DNA of 64,000 nt from an uncultured Aquimarina sp. (GCA_947496705.1 CANMDW010000002.1:186001-250000); one strand, 5' to 3'. Positions 24,197 through 34,222 are shown, counted from the stretch's first letter. The notes: generated by a model not told the origin, from the letters alone. A program made the numbers and translations.

Positions 24197-25747
24197 TTGA
24201 GCCAATTAAAAAAAGGAGCATTTCTAAACTATATTTCAATCTTTCTGATCAATACGGTTGGTTTGGCGTTGACTCCTTTTATATTGAAAAGTCTTGGCAA
24301 AGATCAATATGGAATTTATTTAACTATCGGAGCATTAATAGGTACCATATCATTATTAGATTTTGGACTTAATAATACGATTGTACGATTTGTAGCAAAG
24401 TACAGAGCAGAAAAAGACAAAAAAGGAGAAGAGAATTTTCTGGCTACTACCATGTTGATCTATTTGGTGATTTCTGTACTGGTAGTTATAGTGGGAGCCA
24501 TATTTTATTACGGTTATTTTGATTCATACTTTACAAAAATGAGTGTCGAGCAAATTAAGATAGCGAAGATTATGTTTGTTATTTTAGTTTTCAACCTTGC
24601 AATTAAGCTTCCCGGAGGTAGTTTTATCGGTATTTGTTCGGGTTATGAACAGTTTGTGTTTCCTAAAACGTTAAATATAATACGTTATTTGTTACGCTCA
24701 CTTACGGTAGTGGGTATTCTTCTATTAGGAGGAAAAGCCATTGCTTTGGTAATCATTGATACTGTTTTTAGTATGGCTGTAATTATGGTTACAGGATATT
24801 TTGTGTTTAAAAAACTAAAAGTAAGGTTCAGGTTACACTCCTTTCAAAAAAGTTTTATAAAGGAAATCCTTAAGTATTCGGTTTGGATCTTTGTTTTTGC
24901 GTTAACAGGAGTTTTTCAATGGAAAGCCGGGCATTGGGTATTAGGAAGAATTAGTGTGCCTTCGGTTCTTGCCATATATGGTATTGGGATAACGCTGGGC
25001 ACATATTATGGGGCATTTTCTACGGCAATATCCAGTGTTTTTTTACCCAGAGCTACACAAATGTCTGTAGGAAATGCATCAGGAGAGCAACTCACCGATA
25101 TGATGATCAAGATTGGCCGTTTATCTTTTGTAGTGCTAATGTACATATTTATTGCTTTTGCCCTTTATGGATATCAATTTGTTAATCTCTGGGTGGGTCA
25201 TGAAATGGGGGTCGAAGGAAGTTTTCAATGTTGGGTGATTGCTTTAATGATTATGGCTGCTTATACACTGCCGTTGGTACAAAATTTTGGAAATTCTATT
25301 TTAGAAGCAAAAAACAAAATAGCTTTTAAAGCCATTTTATACCTGTCTTTTATGATCATCGGTACTGCCATAGGAGCTTTATTAGCCACGCAGTATAGTG
25401 CTATTGGAATGATATCTGGTTCTGTTGTCGGTTGGTTAATAGTCCAAAATGTGATGAATTTTTATTACCACCGGGTCATTCATCTCAATATTATAAGGTT
25501 CTTTAAAGAATTGGCTCATAAAACTGTTCTCACTTTAGTTCTTATTTCTGTTATAGGGTATGGTATTAATTATATCCCTGGTGGAGGGTGGCTTAATTTT
25601 ATCGCAAAATCAATGTTGTATACACTGGCTTATGGCATTCTGATATATTATTTGGGAATGATCCAATTCGAAAGAGATTTGGTTAAAAATACATTGAGGT
25701 TAAGGAGTGTGCTAAAAAAAATAGGGTATGGAAAGTATAAAACTTAA
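24197..25747 (+). CDS. Lipid-linked oligosaccharide flippase (Wzx-like, MOP superfamily)
   Basis: A 516-residue polytopic inner-membrane protein with about 12-14 helices and the N-terminal pattern of polysaccharide-transport MOP proteins (LLDFGLNNTIVRFVAKYRAEKD, residues ~51-72). It would move undecaprenyl-diphosphate-linked repeat units to the periplasm. The start is TTG at 24197; no ATG lies nearby and the first residues SQLKKGAFLNYISIFLIN are typical of the family, so TTG is accepted. Its 3' end overlaps the next gene by 20 bp. Confidence 0.85.
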   Translation: MSQLKKGAFLNYISIFLINTVGLALTPFILKSLGKDQYGIYLTIGALIGTISLLDFGLNNTIVRFVAKYRAEKDKKGEENFLATTMLIYLVISVLVVIVGAIFYYGYFDSYFTKMSVEQIKIAKIMFVILVFNLAIKLPGGSFIGICSGYEQFVFPKTLNIIRYLLRSLTVVGILLLGGKAIALVIIDTVFSMAVIMVTGYFVFKKLKVRFRLHSFQKSFIKEILKYSVWIFVFALTGVFQWKAGHWVLGRISVPSVLAIYGIGITLGTYYGAFSTAISSVFLPRATQMSVGNASGEQLTDMMIKIGRLSFVVLMYIFIAFALYGYQFVNLWVGHEMGVEGSFQCWVIALMIMAAYTLPLVQNFGNSILEAKNKIAFKAILYLSFMIIGTAIGALLATQYSAIGMISGSVVGWLIVQNVMNFYYHRVIHLNIIRFFKELAHKTVLTLVLISVIGYGINYIPGGGWLNFIAKSMLYTLAYGILIYYLGMIQFERDLVKNTLRLRSVLKKIGYGKYKT

Positions 25748-27014
25748 TAAGATATCATATACAGATGATGGAACAAAAATTTGTTATGATTATCAGGTAA
25801 GTAAAGGCATCCAAAAATACTTTGATGTAAACAATAAGTTCTATGCTAAGTATGGCCAAAATGTGCAGGATACACCTATGGGTTTAGCAGTGATTCCATT
25901 TCTTTCTAATATCATGCCTATTAGCTGGTTTTTAAATGCAGAAGTGATCATAGAAGAACTTGATGAAACATTCTTTAACTCTTTGGTAAGCCTGAAAGAA
26001 AAATTTAATGAGTATTTCCCAAACAAAGATTTTAAAGAGAATCTGAAAGTAGAAAAATTAAGTGAAAATAAGATTGAGGGTAATGAGACAGCACTTCTTT
26101 TCAGTGGTGGGTTGGATTCATTTGAATCGTATACCAGAAATTATGATTTGAATCCTGTTTTAATTTCAATTCATGGAGCAGATGTAGCCATTGAGGATAC
26201 CAAACGATGGAACGATTTTGTTCGTTACAACCAAGAAGAAGAAATAGTTAAGAAAGATCGTTTGTTTTATATAGAAGCCAATCTCAGAGAATTTTATACG
26301 TATCAGGTAGAGTTGCTGGTAAATCTTGGCTGGTGGGGAAAAGTTCAGCACGGCATGGCACTTCTTGGTGTGATTGCTCCAATGGGATATCAATTGGGAA
26401 TTGATAAAATACTTATTGCATCTTCAGATACCGAAGGAGAAATAGATTTAAATGCTAGTTGGGGCTCAAGTCCCTTTATAGATGAAAAAATGCGATGGGC
26501 CAATAGCGAGGTAATTCATGATGGATATAATTTTAGTCGCACAGACAAAACAGATAACATTGTTTCTTATGTAAATGCAAAAGGAATTCCGATTAAACTT
26601 AGAGTATGTTATTCAGAACGTAGAGACGAATATAATTGCAATGTTTGCGAAAAATGCCAACGCACGATTTTTGGTCTGATACTTTCCGGGGCAAATCCCA
26701 ATGATTATGGATTTAAAATACCCGATACACTGTATACATTGATCTTAAATAATTTTACGGGTAATAGTGTTACGATGGATAAAGCCGTGAAATATCTTTG
26801 GAAAAGCCTTCAGATAAAAGCAGAAAATACCGATTCGTTTTTTGTGATTAATGATAGGGAGAAGGAAGAAAAACAGATTCAGGAATTTATCAGGTTAGAT
26901 CTTGATCAAATAATACATACTACCGGGGATGTATATACAAGAACGCAAAGAATAAAATTTGTGGTAAGAAATAAGTTTCCCTGGTTATTAAAATTATATA
27001 AAAAAATAACATAG
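25728..27014 (+). CDS. PP-loop ATP pyrophosphatase, QueC-like, in the EPS operon
   Basis: A 428-residue soluble protein. The PP-loop SGGLDS at 126-131 binds ATP and adenylates a substrate. Cysteines C294, C304, C307 and C310 form C-x9-C-x2-C-x2-C, the layout of the zinc site in QueC, which turns a carboxylate into an amide and then a nitrile. The ~115-residue N-terminal extension is not recognised. It overlaps the flippase gene by 20 bp, so it belongs to the operon. One possibility is amidation of a sugar carboxylate such as that of GalNAcA (inference). An asparagine-synthase-like role is an alternative, but no glutaminase domain is present. Confidence 0.75.
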   Translation: MESIKLNKISYTDDGTKICYDYQVSKGIQKYFDVNNKFYAKYGQNVQDTPMGLAVIPFLSNIMPISWFLNAEVIIEELDETFFNSLVSLKEKFNEYFPNKDFKENLKVEKLSENKIEGNETALLFSGGLDSFESYTRNYDLNPVLISIHGADVAIEDTKRWNDFVRYNQEEEIVKKDRLFYIEANLREFYTYQVELLVNLGWWGKVQHGMALLGVIAPMGYQLGIDKILIASSDTEGEIDLNASWGSSPFIDEKMRWANSEVIHDGYNFSRTDKTDNIVSYVNAKGIPIKLRVCYSERRDEYNCNVCEKCQRTIFGLILSGANPNDYGFKIPDTLYTLILNNFTGNSVTMDKAVKYLWKSLQIKAENTDSFFVINDREKEEKQIQEFIRLDLDQIIHTTGDVYTRTQRIKFVVRNKFPWLLKLYKKIT

Positions 27015-27094
27015 TAAACGCAAAATGTATGAAATGAGCATATTTAAAAATTTTTGGTTCAACCGAAAAGTTCATTATGCAAATTCTACCGACT

Positions 27095-27110
27095 CCCGAT
27101 AGCTATCGGG
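27095..27110 (+). promoter_or_regulatory. Palindrome CCCGATAGCTATCGGG, 24 nt before a start codon
   Basis: A perfect copy of the palindrome at 9442-9457. It is followed by an A-rich 24-nt leader ending ATAACAG and the ATG at 27135. It occupies the 120-bp gap 27015-27134 inside EPS block 1, which otherwise has tight gene spacing. Confidence 0.7.
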
Positions 27111-27134
27111 ATAAAAAAGCAATAAAAATAACAG

Positions 27135-28100
27135 ATGAAATACGGATTACTTACATATGACGAGAATAAGCGGTTTTTTAATGTTGGGGACAATATTCAA
27201 AGCCTTGCGGCAAAACAGTTTTTACCACAGGTAGACCTTTTTATAAATAGAGAAAGGTTGGCAGATTATGATGGAGATCCTGTGAAACTTATTATGAACG
27301 GTTGGTTTACTCATAATATTTATAACTGGGTGCCTTCAGAAAAAATAGACCCAATATTTGTGTCCTTTCATATGAATAATACGGCAGCACCCGCTATGTT
27401 GAGCGAAAAAGGAATTGCATATCTGAAAAAACATCAACCTATTGGCTGCAGAGACCAGTTTACTGCAGATACGCTAAAAGCAAAAGGAATAGATGCCTAT
27501 TTTACAGGATGTTTGACGCTGACTTTAGACTCTTACAAAGTTGATGATTCTGAACGTGGAGAAGATATCTATATAGTTGATCCTTTATATAATTATCCCA
27601 GACCAGAGAAAGTATTTTATAATACCAAGATAACACTAAAGAATATTTTAAATGGCACTGCTTTTCAATTAAAAAAGAAGAATAAACATCTCAAAAAATG
27701 TATAGGCGAAGATGTTTTGAAAACTGCAGAATTCATTAATCAGGAACCTCCTTCAAATCGATATACAGATGAAGAAAAATTTGAGATGGCAGAAAAACTT
27801 TTACATAAATATGCAAAAGCAAAATTAGTGATCACTTCCAGGATCCATTGTGCATTACCTTGTTTGGCTTTGGGTACCCCGGTGATTTTTGTGAATGGTT
27901 TTGACAGTTTTGTAGATTCCTGTCGATTTGACGGAATTTTAGAGCTATTTAACCGTATTGATATAAATAGTAAAACAGGAGCATATACCGCAAACTTTCC
28001 TTTAGAAGGTAAAATTGATGCAACTACGATGGTAAAAAACCTTGAAAAGCATCATGATTTAGCCAGCGCACTAAAAGAAAGGGTAACTAAAAAATTATAG
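27135..28100 (+). CDS. Polysaccharide pyruvyl transferase family protein
   Basis: A 321-residue protein of the CsaB/WcaK-type family, which transfers pyruvate from phosphoenolpyruvate to form ketals on surface polysaccharide sugars. Signature segments are NVGDNIQSLAAKQFLP near residues 16-31, PIGCRDQFTADTLKAKGI near 107-124 and ITSRIHCALPCLALGTPVIFVN near 233-254, the last shaped like a GT-B nucleotide-binding site. The actual sugar acceptor is unknown. It is preceded by the palindrome leader described at 27095. Confidence 0.85.
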   Translation: MKYGLLTYDENKRFFNVGDNIQSLAAKQFLPQVDLFINRERLADYDGDPVKLIMNGWFTHNIYNWVPSEKIDPIFVSFHMNNTAAPAMLSEKGIAYLKKHQPIGCRDQFTADTLKAKGIDAYFTGCLTLTLDSYKVDDSERGEDIYIVDPLYNYPRPEKVFYNTKITLKNILNGTAFQLKKKNKHLKKCIGEDVLKTAEFINQEPPSNRYTDEEKFEMAEKLLHKYAKAKLVITSRIHCALPCLALGTPVIFVNGFDSFVDSCRFDGILELFNRIDINSKTGAYTANFPLEGKIDATTMVKNLEKHHDLASALKERVTKKL

Positions 28101-28117
28101 GCAAAAAATAACCAACA

Positions 28118-29077
28118 ATGAAAAACGTACTAAAAAAACTTTTCAAAGAGAAATTCTATTCGGCTCCTAAAAAAATGCAAAAAAAGCATACCGAGTTTAC
28201 AAAAGAACAATTAGAGCAACTCACAGAATCACTCCAAAAAAACTATTTGGACAGAGGTAATACAAAAAGTGAGTTGTCTCCTCAAGAATATAATGCGGCT
28301 ATTAGCGGCCAGTTGTATGAACGATTGGGATATAATAGAAATCGTATTGCACCATGGCTTCATCAGGTCAAAGATTTAAATGATGCTCATATTTTAGAAA
28401 TAGGATGTGGTACCGGGATTTCAACATTAGCATTAACAGAACAAGGGGCAAAAGTAGTAGGAGTGGATGTAGATGCAGGAGCTCTAGAAGTTGCAAAAGA
28501 CAGGATGAAAATCGCTGGTTATGAAGCCGAATTGCATCTTGTAAATGGAGATGAAATCCAGGAGAGCTTTAAAGGTAAAAAATTCGATTTTATTATATAC
28601 TATGCCGTTTTAGAGCATATGACCGTAAAAGAAAGGTTGGCATCATTACAGCAAGCATGGGATATGCTACCCAAGGGTGGGTATCTGGCAGTAATCGAAA
28701 CCCCAAATAGATTGTGGTATTATGATTCGCATACTGCAGCGCTTCCATTTTATGACTGGTTACCAGATGATCTTGCCTTTTATTATTCTAAGTTTTCTAG
28801 TCGAAAGAACTTTAAAGATTCTTATCGGGAATTGGATGATGATCAATTAATGAAATTTGCACGATGGGGGCGAGGCGCCAGTTATCATGAATTTGAAGTA
28901 GCCATTGCCCCACTAAAAGAATTACAGGTGGTAAGTAGTTTGGTAAAATTTGAAAAAACAGCATTTTTTAAACTGGGTTTTAAAGGGTTACGATATGTTA
29001 GGTTTTTAAGATCCCTGCACAAAAACCTTCCTAAAGGATTTTGTTATCCTTATTTGGATATAGTGATCAAAAAATAG
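28118..29077 (+). CDS. Class I SAM-dependent methyltransferase
   Basis: A 319-residue cytoplasmic protein with a Rossmann-like methyltransferase core. ILEIGCGTGISTL (motif I) is near residues 91-103, VVGVDVDAGALEVAK (motif II) near 111-125 and IYYAVLEHMTV (motif IV) near 158-168. A charged N-terminal extension of about 80 residues precedes it. In this context it probably O-methylates a sugar of the repeat unit or a lipid-linked intermediate (inference). It follows the pyruvyl transferase by 17 bp. Confidence 0.8.
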   Translation: MKNVLKKLFKEKFYSAPKKMQKKHTEFTKEQLEQLTESLQKNYLDRGNTKSELSPQEYNAAISGQLYERLGYNRNRIAPWLHQVKDLNDAHILEIGCGTGISTLALTEQGAKVVGVDVDAGALEVAKDRMKIAGYEAELHLVNGDEIQESFKGKKFDFIIYYAVLEHMTVKERLASLQQAWDMLPKGGYLAVIETPNRLWYYDSHTAALPFYDWLPDDLAFYYSKFSSRKNFKDSYRELDDDQLMKFARWGRGASYHEFEVAIAPLKELQVVSSLVKFEKTAFFKLGFKGLRYVRFLRSLHKNLPKGFCYPYLDIVIKK

Positions 29078-29117
29078 ATTCATGTTGGAAAAATAGTAAA
29101 TAAAACAATAATTCCCG

Positions 29118-30182
29118 ATGGACAAAAGCATTAGCAATAAGATACGGATCTTATCATTTTACTCGATTTTTATGGTCGTGGTTTGTCATGCTTATAATCT
29201 CACCAGCTTAAAAACTGAAAAAGACCGTGATATTGTCTATTACATAGAGTATTTGTTTGCGCTAGAGCTTTCTAATATTTTTATACCGATGTTTTTTTTC
29301 ATCTCGGGTTATCTTTTTTTCAATAACCACGATTTTTCAGTATTTACCTTCAAGAGAAAAATAAAAAATAGATTCAAAACGCTGGTGGTACCCTATTTTT
29401 TATGGTGTGGCCTCTGGTTTTTGGTCGTTTATGCAATTCAGTTTATTCCCGCCTTGTCACAGTTTTTTGAAGAGCCTTTATATACGATGCCTGGTTGGAA
29501 ACAACTCTGGCTGGCATTTGTAGATCCTATTAATTATACGTTTTGGTTTATAAGAGAATTGATTTTTTATGTTTGGCTTACTCCGCTGATTTATTTAGGA
29601 ATCCGATATTTGAAATTCTATTTTATACTCATTTTAGGGGTCTTGATCTTTTTGGAACAACCCAGCGTATTGTATGTAAATAATATTTATCTCTTTCAAT
29701 ATTTAGGATTGTTTTCGTTCTCATGCGGAGCTTATACTTCTATTTCAAAACTTACCATTGTTTCCAATTTTAAAACCTCTACGTACCTGTTTTTATTGCT
29801 TATATGGGCTGTTCTTATTGTTTTTAACTTTTATGTTAGAGAAACCTTTGAAGAAAACTATTGGTTAGCTATACTTTGTAGGCGTGTTACCATGTTTGTT
29901 GGGTTTTTTACAGTATGGTGCTGGTATGATTTTATCAATAAAAAGTATGAATTTGTGAACAAACCTTTATACGGGTATCGTTTTTTTATTTATGCGGCAC
30001 ACGGGGTGGCGCTTACCTATGTTACCAAGATCTATGTGAAATATATTGGTGAAAATGACTTGGTATTGCTGTTGTTGTTTTTTATAAGCCCCATATTGGC
30101 AACATGGATCTGTGTTGGCTGTGCAAAACTGCTTCAAAAAGTAACACCAAAAGTATATTCGCTTTTTACAGGAAGCAGATAA
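29118..30182 (+). CDS. Acyltransferase 3 family membrane protein
   Basis: A 354-residue protein with about 10 membrane helices. The N-terminal pattern IRILSFYSIFMVVVCHAYNL (residues 9-28) contains the conserved histidine (H24) of acyltransferase family 3. FIPMFFFISGYLFF follows in the next helix. These enzymes O-acylate exported polysaccharides, often with acetyl or succinyl groups; the donor and site here are unknown. Confidence 0.8.
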   Translation: MDKSISNKIRILSFYSIFMVVVCHAYNLTSLKTEKDRDIVYYIEYLFALELSNIFIPMFFFISGYLFFNNHDFSVFTFKRKIKNRFKTLVVPYFLWCGLWFLVVYAIQFIPALSQFFEEPLYTMPGWKQLWLAFVDPINYTFWFIRELIFYVWLTPLIYLGIRYLKFYFILILGVLIFLEQPSVLYVNNIYLFQYLGLFSFSCGAYTSISKLTIVSNFKTSTYLFLLLIWAVLIVFNFYVRETFEENYWLAILCRRVTMFVGFFTVWCWYDFINKKYEFVNKPLYGYRFFIYAAHGVALTYVTKIYVKYIGENDLVLLLLFFISPILATWICVGCAKLLQKVTPKVYSLFTGSR

Positions 30183-30290
30183 ATTGTATAATGTTGAATA
30201 TAGAGATGTCAAATAAATATTAAATGAGTTCAATTGTAAGAATTGAGAATTCTAAAAAATGGTAAACAACCTTGAAAATATGTCGCTCAG

Positions 30291-31400
30291 ATGAAACTAC
30301 TCTATATAACTAATAGAATTAGTGGTCCCGGAGGCCTTGAGCGGGTATTATCTATCAAGGCGAGTTATTTGGCAGATCATTTGGGATATGAGGTGCATAT
30401 TCTTACACTTAACCAGAAAGAAGATGCCTTGTTTTATGATTTTAGCCCCAACATACAGTATCACAACATCAATACAACCAATAATTCTATCAGATCTTTT
30501 CCAGGATATGTGAAAGGGCTTAAAAAAGTAGTCAAAAAGATACAACCCGATGTAATTTCGGTTTGTGATGATGGATTAAAGGGTTTTTTTGTTCCGCTAT
30601 TGATTGGCAAACCCTGTCCTATGATTTACGAAAGGCACGTTTCAAAAAATGTAGAAATAAAAAGAGGAAACCCGTCTTTACAAAGTAAAATAAGTACTGC
30701 TATAAAATATAGATTGATGAATTTTGGTGGTGCACGGTATGATCATTTTGTTGTTTTAACACAAGGAAACTTAAAGGAATGGAAATTAAAAAACCTGAAA
30801 GTGATTCCCAATCCGTTATCCTTCTACCCAGAAGAGCAAAGTACCCTGGATAAGAAAAAAGTGCTGGCCGTTGGTAAACAGAGTTTTCAAAAAGGGTATG
30901 ACCGATTGCTGCAAGCCTGGAAACTGGTTGCAGAAAAACATCCCGATTGGGTGCTGGATATTTATGGTACAATTAGTAAAAAAGAAGGCTTGGATGAGCT
31001 TGCAGATGACCTGGAAATATCAGATAAAGTTTATTTTTATGAACCTGTAAAAAATATAGCAGAAAAATATCAGGAATCTTCGATTTATGTGATGTCTTCC
31101 AGATATGAAGGTTTCGGAATGGTGTTAACAGAAGCTATGGCCTATGGTGTGCCCTGTGTTTCATTTGATTGTCCGTATGGGCCATCAGATATTATTGCTG
31201 ATCAAGAAAACGGTTTGTTAGTTGATAATGGTGATATTAAAGGCTTATCCCGGGCCATCATATCGCTTATCGAGAATGGAAAATTAAGGATTTTAATGGG
31301 ACAAAATGCCCGAAAAGCTGTACAACGATATTTCCCGGAAAAAATAGCAAAAGAATGGGATGATGTATTTACTAATTTAATTCATAAATCGTCCAAATGA
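30291..31400 (+). CDS. Glycosyltransferase family 4 (GT-B fold), A
   Basis: A 369-residue retaining glycosyltransferase. The N-terminal acceptor domain opens MKLLYITNRISGPGGLERVL. The donor domain carries AVGKQSFQKGYDRLL near 195-209 and the ExxxxxxxE-type site SRYEGFGMVLTEAMAYG near 263-279. It would add one sugar to the lipid-linked repeat unit at the inner face of the membrane. It is a clear paralogue of the following gene, with which it overlaps by 4 bp (ATGA). Confidence 0.87.
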   Translation: MKLLYITNRISGPGGLERVLSIKASYLADHLGYEVHILTLNQKEDALFYDFSPNIQYHNINTTNNSIRSFPGYVKGLKKVVKKIQPDVISVCDDGLKGFFVPLLIGKPCPMIYERHVSKNVEIKRGNPSLQSKISTAIKYRLMNFGGARYDHFVVLTQGNLKEWKLKNLKVIPNPLSFYPEEQSTLDKKKVLAVGKQSFQKGYDRLLQAWKLVAEKHPDWVLDIYGTISKKEGLDELADDLEISDKVYFYEPVKNIAEKYQESSIYVMSSRYEGFGMVLTEAMAYGVPCVSFDCPYGPSDIIADQENGLLVDNGDIKGLSRAIISLIENGKLRILMGQNARKAVQRYFPEKIAKEWDDVFTNLIHKSSK

Positions 31401-32515
31401 AAGTAGTTTTTGTCATTGATCAGGTGTACCTGCACGGAGGAATTGAAAGAGTACTTTCTATCAAAGCCAACTATTTTGCTTCATTGGCCAATTATGAAGT
31501 TCATATCATAACAACCGAACAGAAGAATCAACCTCCTTGTTATGAATTCAGCGATAAGATTGTTTTTCAGGATTTACAAATTAATTATAAAAGAGAAAAG
31601 TCTTATTTTCATCCTGTAAATTTACTGAAGTTACCAGGGCATATCGGTAAAACTAAATCTGCAATCAAGAGATTAGAACCCGATGTGGTAGTGGTGTGCA
31701 GTCACAGTGTGGATACTTATTTTATTCCATTTATACATAAAAAAGTTCCAAAAGTAAAAGAGTTTCATTACTCAAAGTTTATTGAAGAAGATAAACGCAA
31801 AAACCCAGGTATATTTAAAAAGCTATTCTTTAGGTATACAGATTATGTAGAGTCAAAATACGACAAACTCATTATTCTTAATAAAGATGAGTCTGGGTAT
31901 TATAAGAGTACTAACACCCGGGTGATCCCAAATCCTTTAACTTTTTATCCCGAAACCGTATCCGAATTAACTTCGAATAGAGTTATTACAGCCGGAAGAA
32001 TTGCTCAAGTAAAAGGATATGACATATTAATTGATATATGGAAAATAGTTTACGAAAAAGAAAAAGACTGGCAGCTTCATATTTATGGAGATGGAGATCC
32101 AAATTATGTTCATAAATTGCAACATAAAATCGATCATTATGGTCTGCAGGATTCTTTAATACTGAAGGGCGCTACCAATGATATCAAGAAAGAAATGTTA
32201 CACTCATCAATTTTTGTAATGACATCACATAATGAGTGCTTTCCCCTTGTATTATTAGAAGCCCAGGCTTGTGGTTTACCTATTGTTTCATTTGATTGCC
32301 CTTATGGCCCCAGAAATATCATTAATGAGGATAATGGAGTGTTGGTTCCTCTTTATGATAATGAAGCTTTTGCGAATCAATTGATGAAGCTCATGAACCA
32401 AAAAGAAGAATTAAAGAGAAAAGGTAAGAATGCAAGGGAAAATGTTTCAAAATATACCCTGGAGACTGTAATGGGTCTCTGGAAGCATATGTTTGAAAGC
32501 TTATTATTAAAGTAA
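31397..32515 (+). CDS. Glycosyltransferase family 4 (GT-B fold), B
   Basis: A 372-residue paralogue of the preceding gene, opening MKVVFVIDQVYLHGGIERVL. It has the donor-site motif SHNECFPLVLLEAQACG near 274-290 and TAGRIAQVKGYDILI near 197-211. In the donor motif CF replaces the GF of the neighbour. The two genes probably arose by tandem duplication and now add different sugars (inference). Confidence 0.87.
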   Translation: MKVVFVIDQVYLHGGIERVLSIKANYFASLANYEVHIITTEQKNQPPCYEFSDKIVFQDLQINYKREKSYFHPVNLLKLPGHIGKTKSAIKRLEPDVVVVCSHSVDTYFIPFIHKKVPKVKEFHYSKFIEEDKRKNPGIFKKLFFRYTDYVESKYDKLIILNKDESGYYKSTNTRVIPNPLTFYPETVSELTSNRVITAGRIAQVKGYDILIDIWKIVYEKEKDWQLHIYGDGDPNYVHKLQHKIDHYGLQDSLILKGATNDIKKEMLHSSIFVMTSHNECFPLVLLEAQACGLPIVSFDCPYGPRNIINEDNGVLVPLYDNEAFANQLMKLMNQKEELKRKGKNARENVSKYTLETVMGLWKHMFESLLLK

Positions 32516-32525
32516 AATAAATGGA

Positions 32526-33110
32526 ATGAGAACCTTGGTTTTACATATTTATAAAATCTTTTTAATACCACATATTATTCTTTATAAGTTAAGCAAGAAT
32601 AAAAGTGATATAGATAAGGATATAGAAAGATGGTCTGTTGCAAAAGGCATGCAGGGAAATAAAATAAGTTTGCTTCTCAATTTTCTTGCAGATTCGTCTG
32701 ATTTCAGAACAATTTTCTATTTCAGAAACAGAGGGATCGCTACAAAAATCCTTAATTTATATTGCAGAAGAGAAAAGTATTTTATCATAGATATCACTAC
32801 CAAACTGGGCGGAGGTATTCTTACAGGCCATCCATATAGTACGATTTTAAATGCCGATGCTATCGGAGAGAATTTTTATGTAAATCACCTGGTTACAGTG
32901 GGAGAAGTAGAAGGGAAGCGACCAACAATAGGTAATAATGTATCTATTTATACGGGTGCTATAGTGATTGGAGATATCACTATTGGTAATAACTGCATTA
33001 TCGGTGCAGGAAGTGTAGTGACCAAGAGCATCCCGGATGATTGTACAGTAGTAGGCAATCCTGCCCGAATACTTAAATCTAAAAACAAGGTCCAAAATAA
33101 AAACGTATGA
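32526..33110 (+). CDS. Serine-acetyltransferase-like hexapeptide-repeat acyltransferase
   Basis: A 194-residue protein with a helical N-terminal domain (1-90) and a C-terminal left-handed beta-helix (about 95-185). It carries the CysE-like stretches GGGILTGHPYSTIL and IYTGAIVIGDITIG, and the terminal VVGNPARIL loop. The position fits a sugar O-acetyltransferase using acetyl-CoA rather than cysteine biosynthesis (inference from context). It overlaps the polymerase gene by 4 bp. Confidence 0.8.
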   Translation: MRTLVLHIYKIFLIPHIILYKLSKNKSDIDKDIERWSVAKGMQGNKISLLLNFLADSSDFRTIFYFRNRGIATKILNLYCRREKYFIIDITTKLGGGILTGHPYSTILNADAIGENFYVNHLVTVGEVEGKRPTIGNNVSIYTGAIVIGDITIGNNCIIGAGSVVTKSIPDDCTVVGNPARILKSKNKVQNKNV

Positions 33111-34201
33111 TTGATTTTGTCCCTTTAGAGTTATATTTTGCAGTATTCATAAATATCTTCCTTTTTTTTGTGCTGTTTACGCTATTGCACACGGGATTAT
33201 TAAAGATGGATGATCCCAGGAATATTGGTTTTATCAATGTTACCGGATACATTCTTATCGCTTTTTTGATCTTTTATATGGGGCAAAGACCGGTAAGTGG
33301 CAGGTATTTTGGGGATATGCGTACCTATACCCGATATTTTGAGTGGTATAGTAACGGAGGAGAAATACTGGGGTCAAAAGACATCTTTTTTCATGTATAT
33401 ATGAAGACGTTGTCTTATATAGTTTCTTTACATACTTTTTTTACAATTTGTGCAGCTATTTATATACTACCACTGTACAGAATTTCAAAAAAGCTGTTTG
33501 GTCAATATTGGTATTATGCGTTCTTAATGTTTGTGGTTTCCTTTTCTTTTTATACATATGGGGTAAATGGCGTGAGAAACGGAATGGCAACCTCACTCTT
33601 TTTATTGGCAGTAAGCAATCATAGGAATAAAATATTTATGGGGCTTTGCATGTTGCTTTCGGTGTCTTTTCATAAAACCATGTTTTTGCCTACCATAGCA
33701 TTTTTGGTTACGTATTTATATAATAACCCAAAGGTATATTTAAAAGGATGGTTATTATGTATACCATTATCATTGGTAATGGGTGGTGTATGGATCTCTC
33801 TTTTTAGTAGTTTGGGCTTTGCAGATGACAGACTTTCAGGGTATCTGAATGCCCAGGCAGAAGAGGGTACTTTTTCCAGCACAGGTTTTCGCTGGGATTT
33901 TTTATTTCATAGCGCTTTTGCGGTATTTGCCGGGTGGTATTTTGTATATAAAAAGAAGTTTGTGGATACATTATATTTCCAGCTTTTGAATACCTATTTG
34001 ATTTGTAACGGATTTTGGGTTTTAGTAATAAGAGCGAATTATTCTAATAGATTTGCGTATTTATCATGGTTTATGATGGGGTTGGTGATCATCTATCCTT
34101 TTCTGAAACAGAAGTTTTTTAAAAACCATCATTTTATGATTGGTAAAGTAGTACTGGTTTATTTTTCATTTACCTATTTAATGTATTATCTATATAAGTG
34201 A
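33107..34201 (+). CDS. EpsG-family polysaccharide polymerase (Wzy-like)
   Basis: A 364-residue polytopic membrane protein with about 10 helices. The hallmark stretches of the EpsG family are visible: FGDMRTYTRYFEWY near residues 68-81, YTYGVNGVRNGMATSLFLLA near 147-166 and VSFHKTMFLP near 186-195. It is the best candidate for the polymerase that joins repeat units in the periplasm in this Wzx/Wzy-type locus. No other Wzy candidate was seen in the window. Confidence 0.8.
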   Translation: MIDFVPLELYFAVFINIFLFFVLFTLLHTGLLKMDDPRNIGFINVTGYILIAFLIFYMGQRPVSGRYFGDMRTYTRYFEWYSNGGEILGSKDIFFHVYMKTLSYIVSLHTFFTICAAIYILPLYRISKKLFGQYWYYAFLMFVVSFSFYTYGVNGVRNGMATSLFLLAVSNHRNKIFMGLCMLLSVSFHKTMFLPTIAFLVTYLYNNPKVYLKGWLLCIPLSLVMGGVWISLFSSLGFADDRLSGYLNAQAEEGTFSSTGFRWDFLFHSAFAVFAGWYFVYKKKFVDTLYFQLLNTYLICNGFWVLVIRANYSNRFAYLSWFMMGLVIIYPFLKQKFFKNHHFMIGKVVLVYFSFTYLMYYLYK

Positions 34202-34222
34202 ACATCATTAATCACAAAAAGT

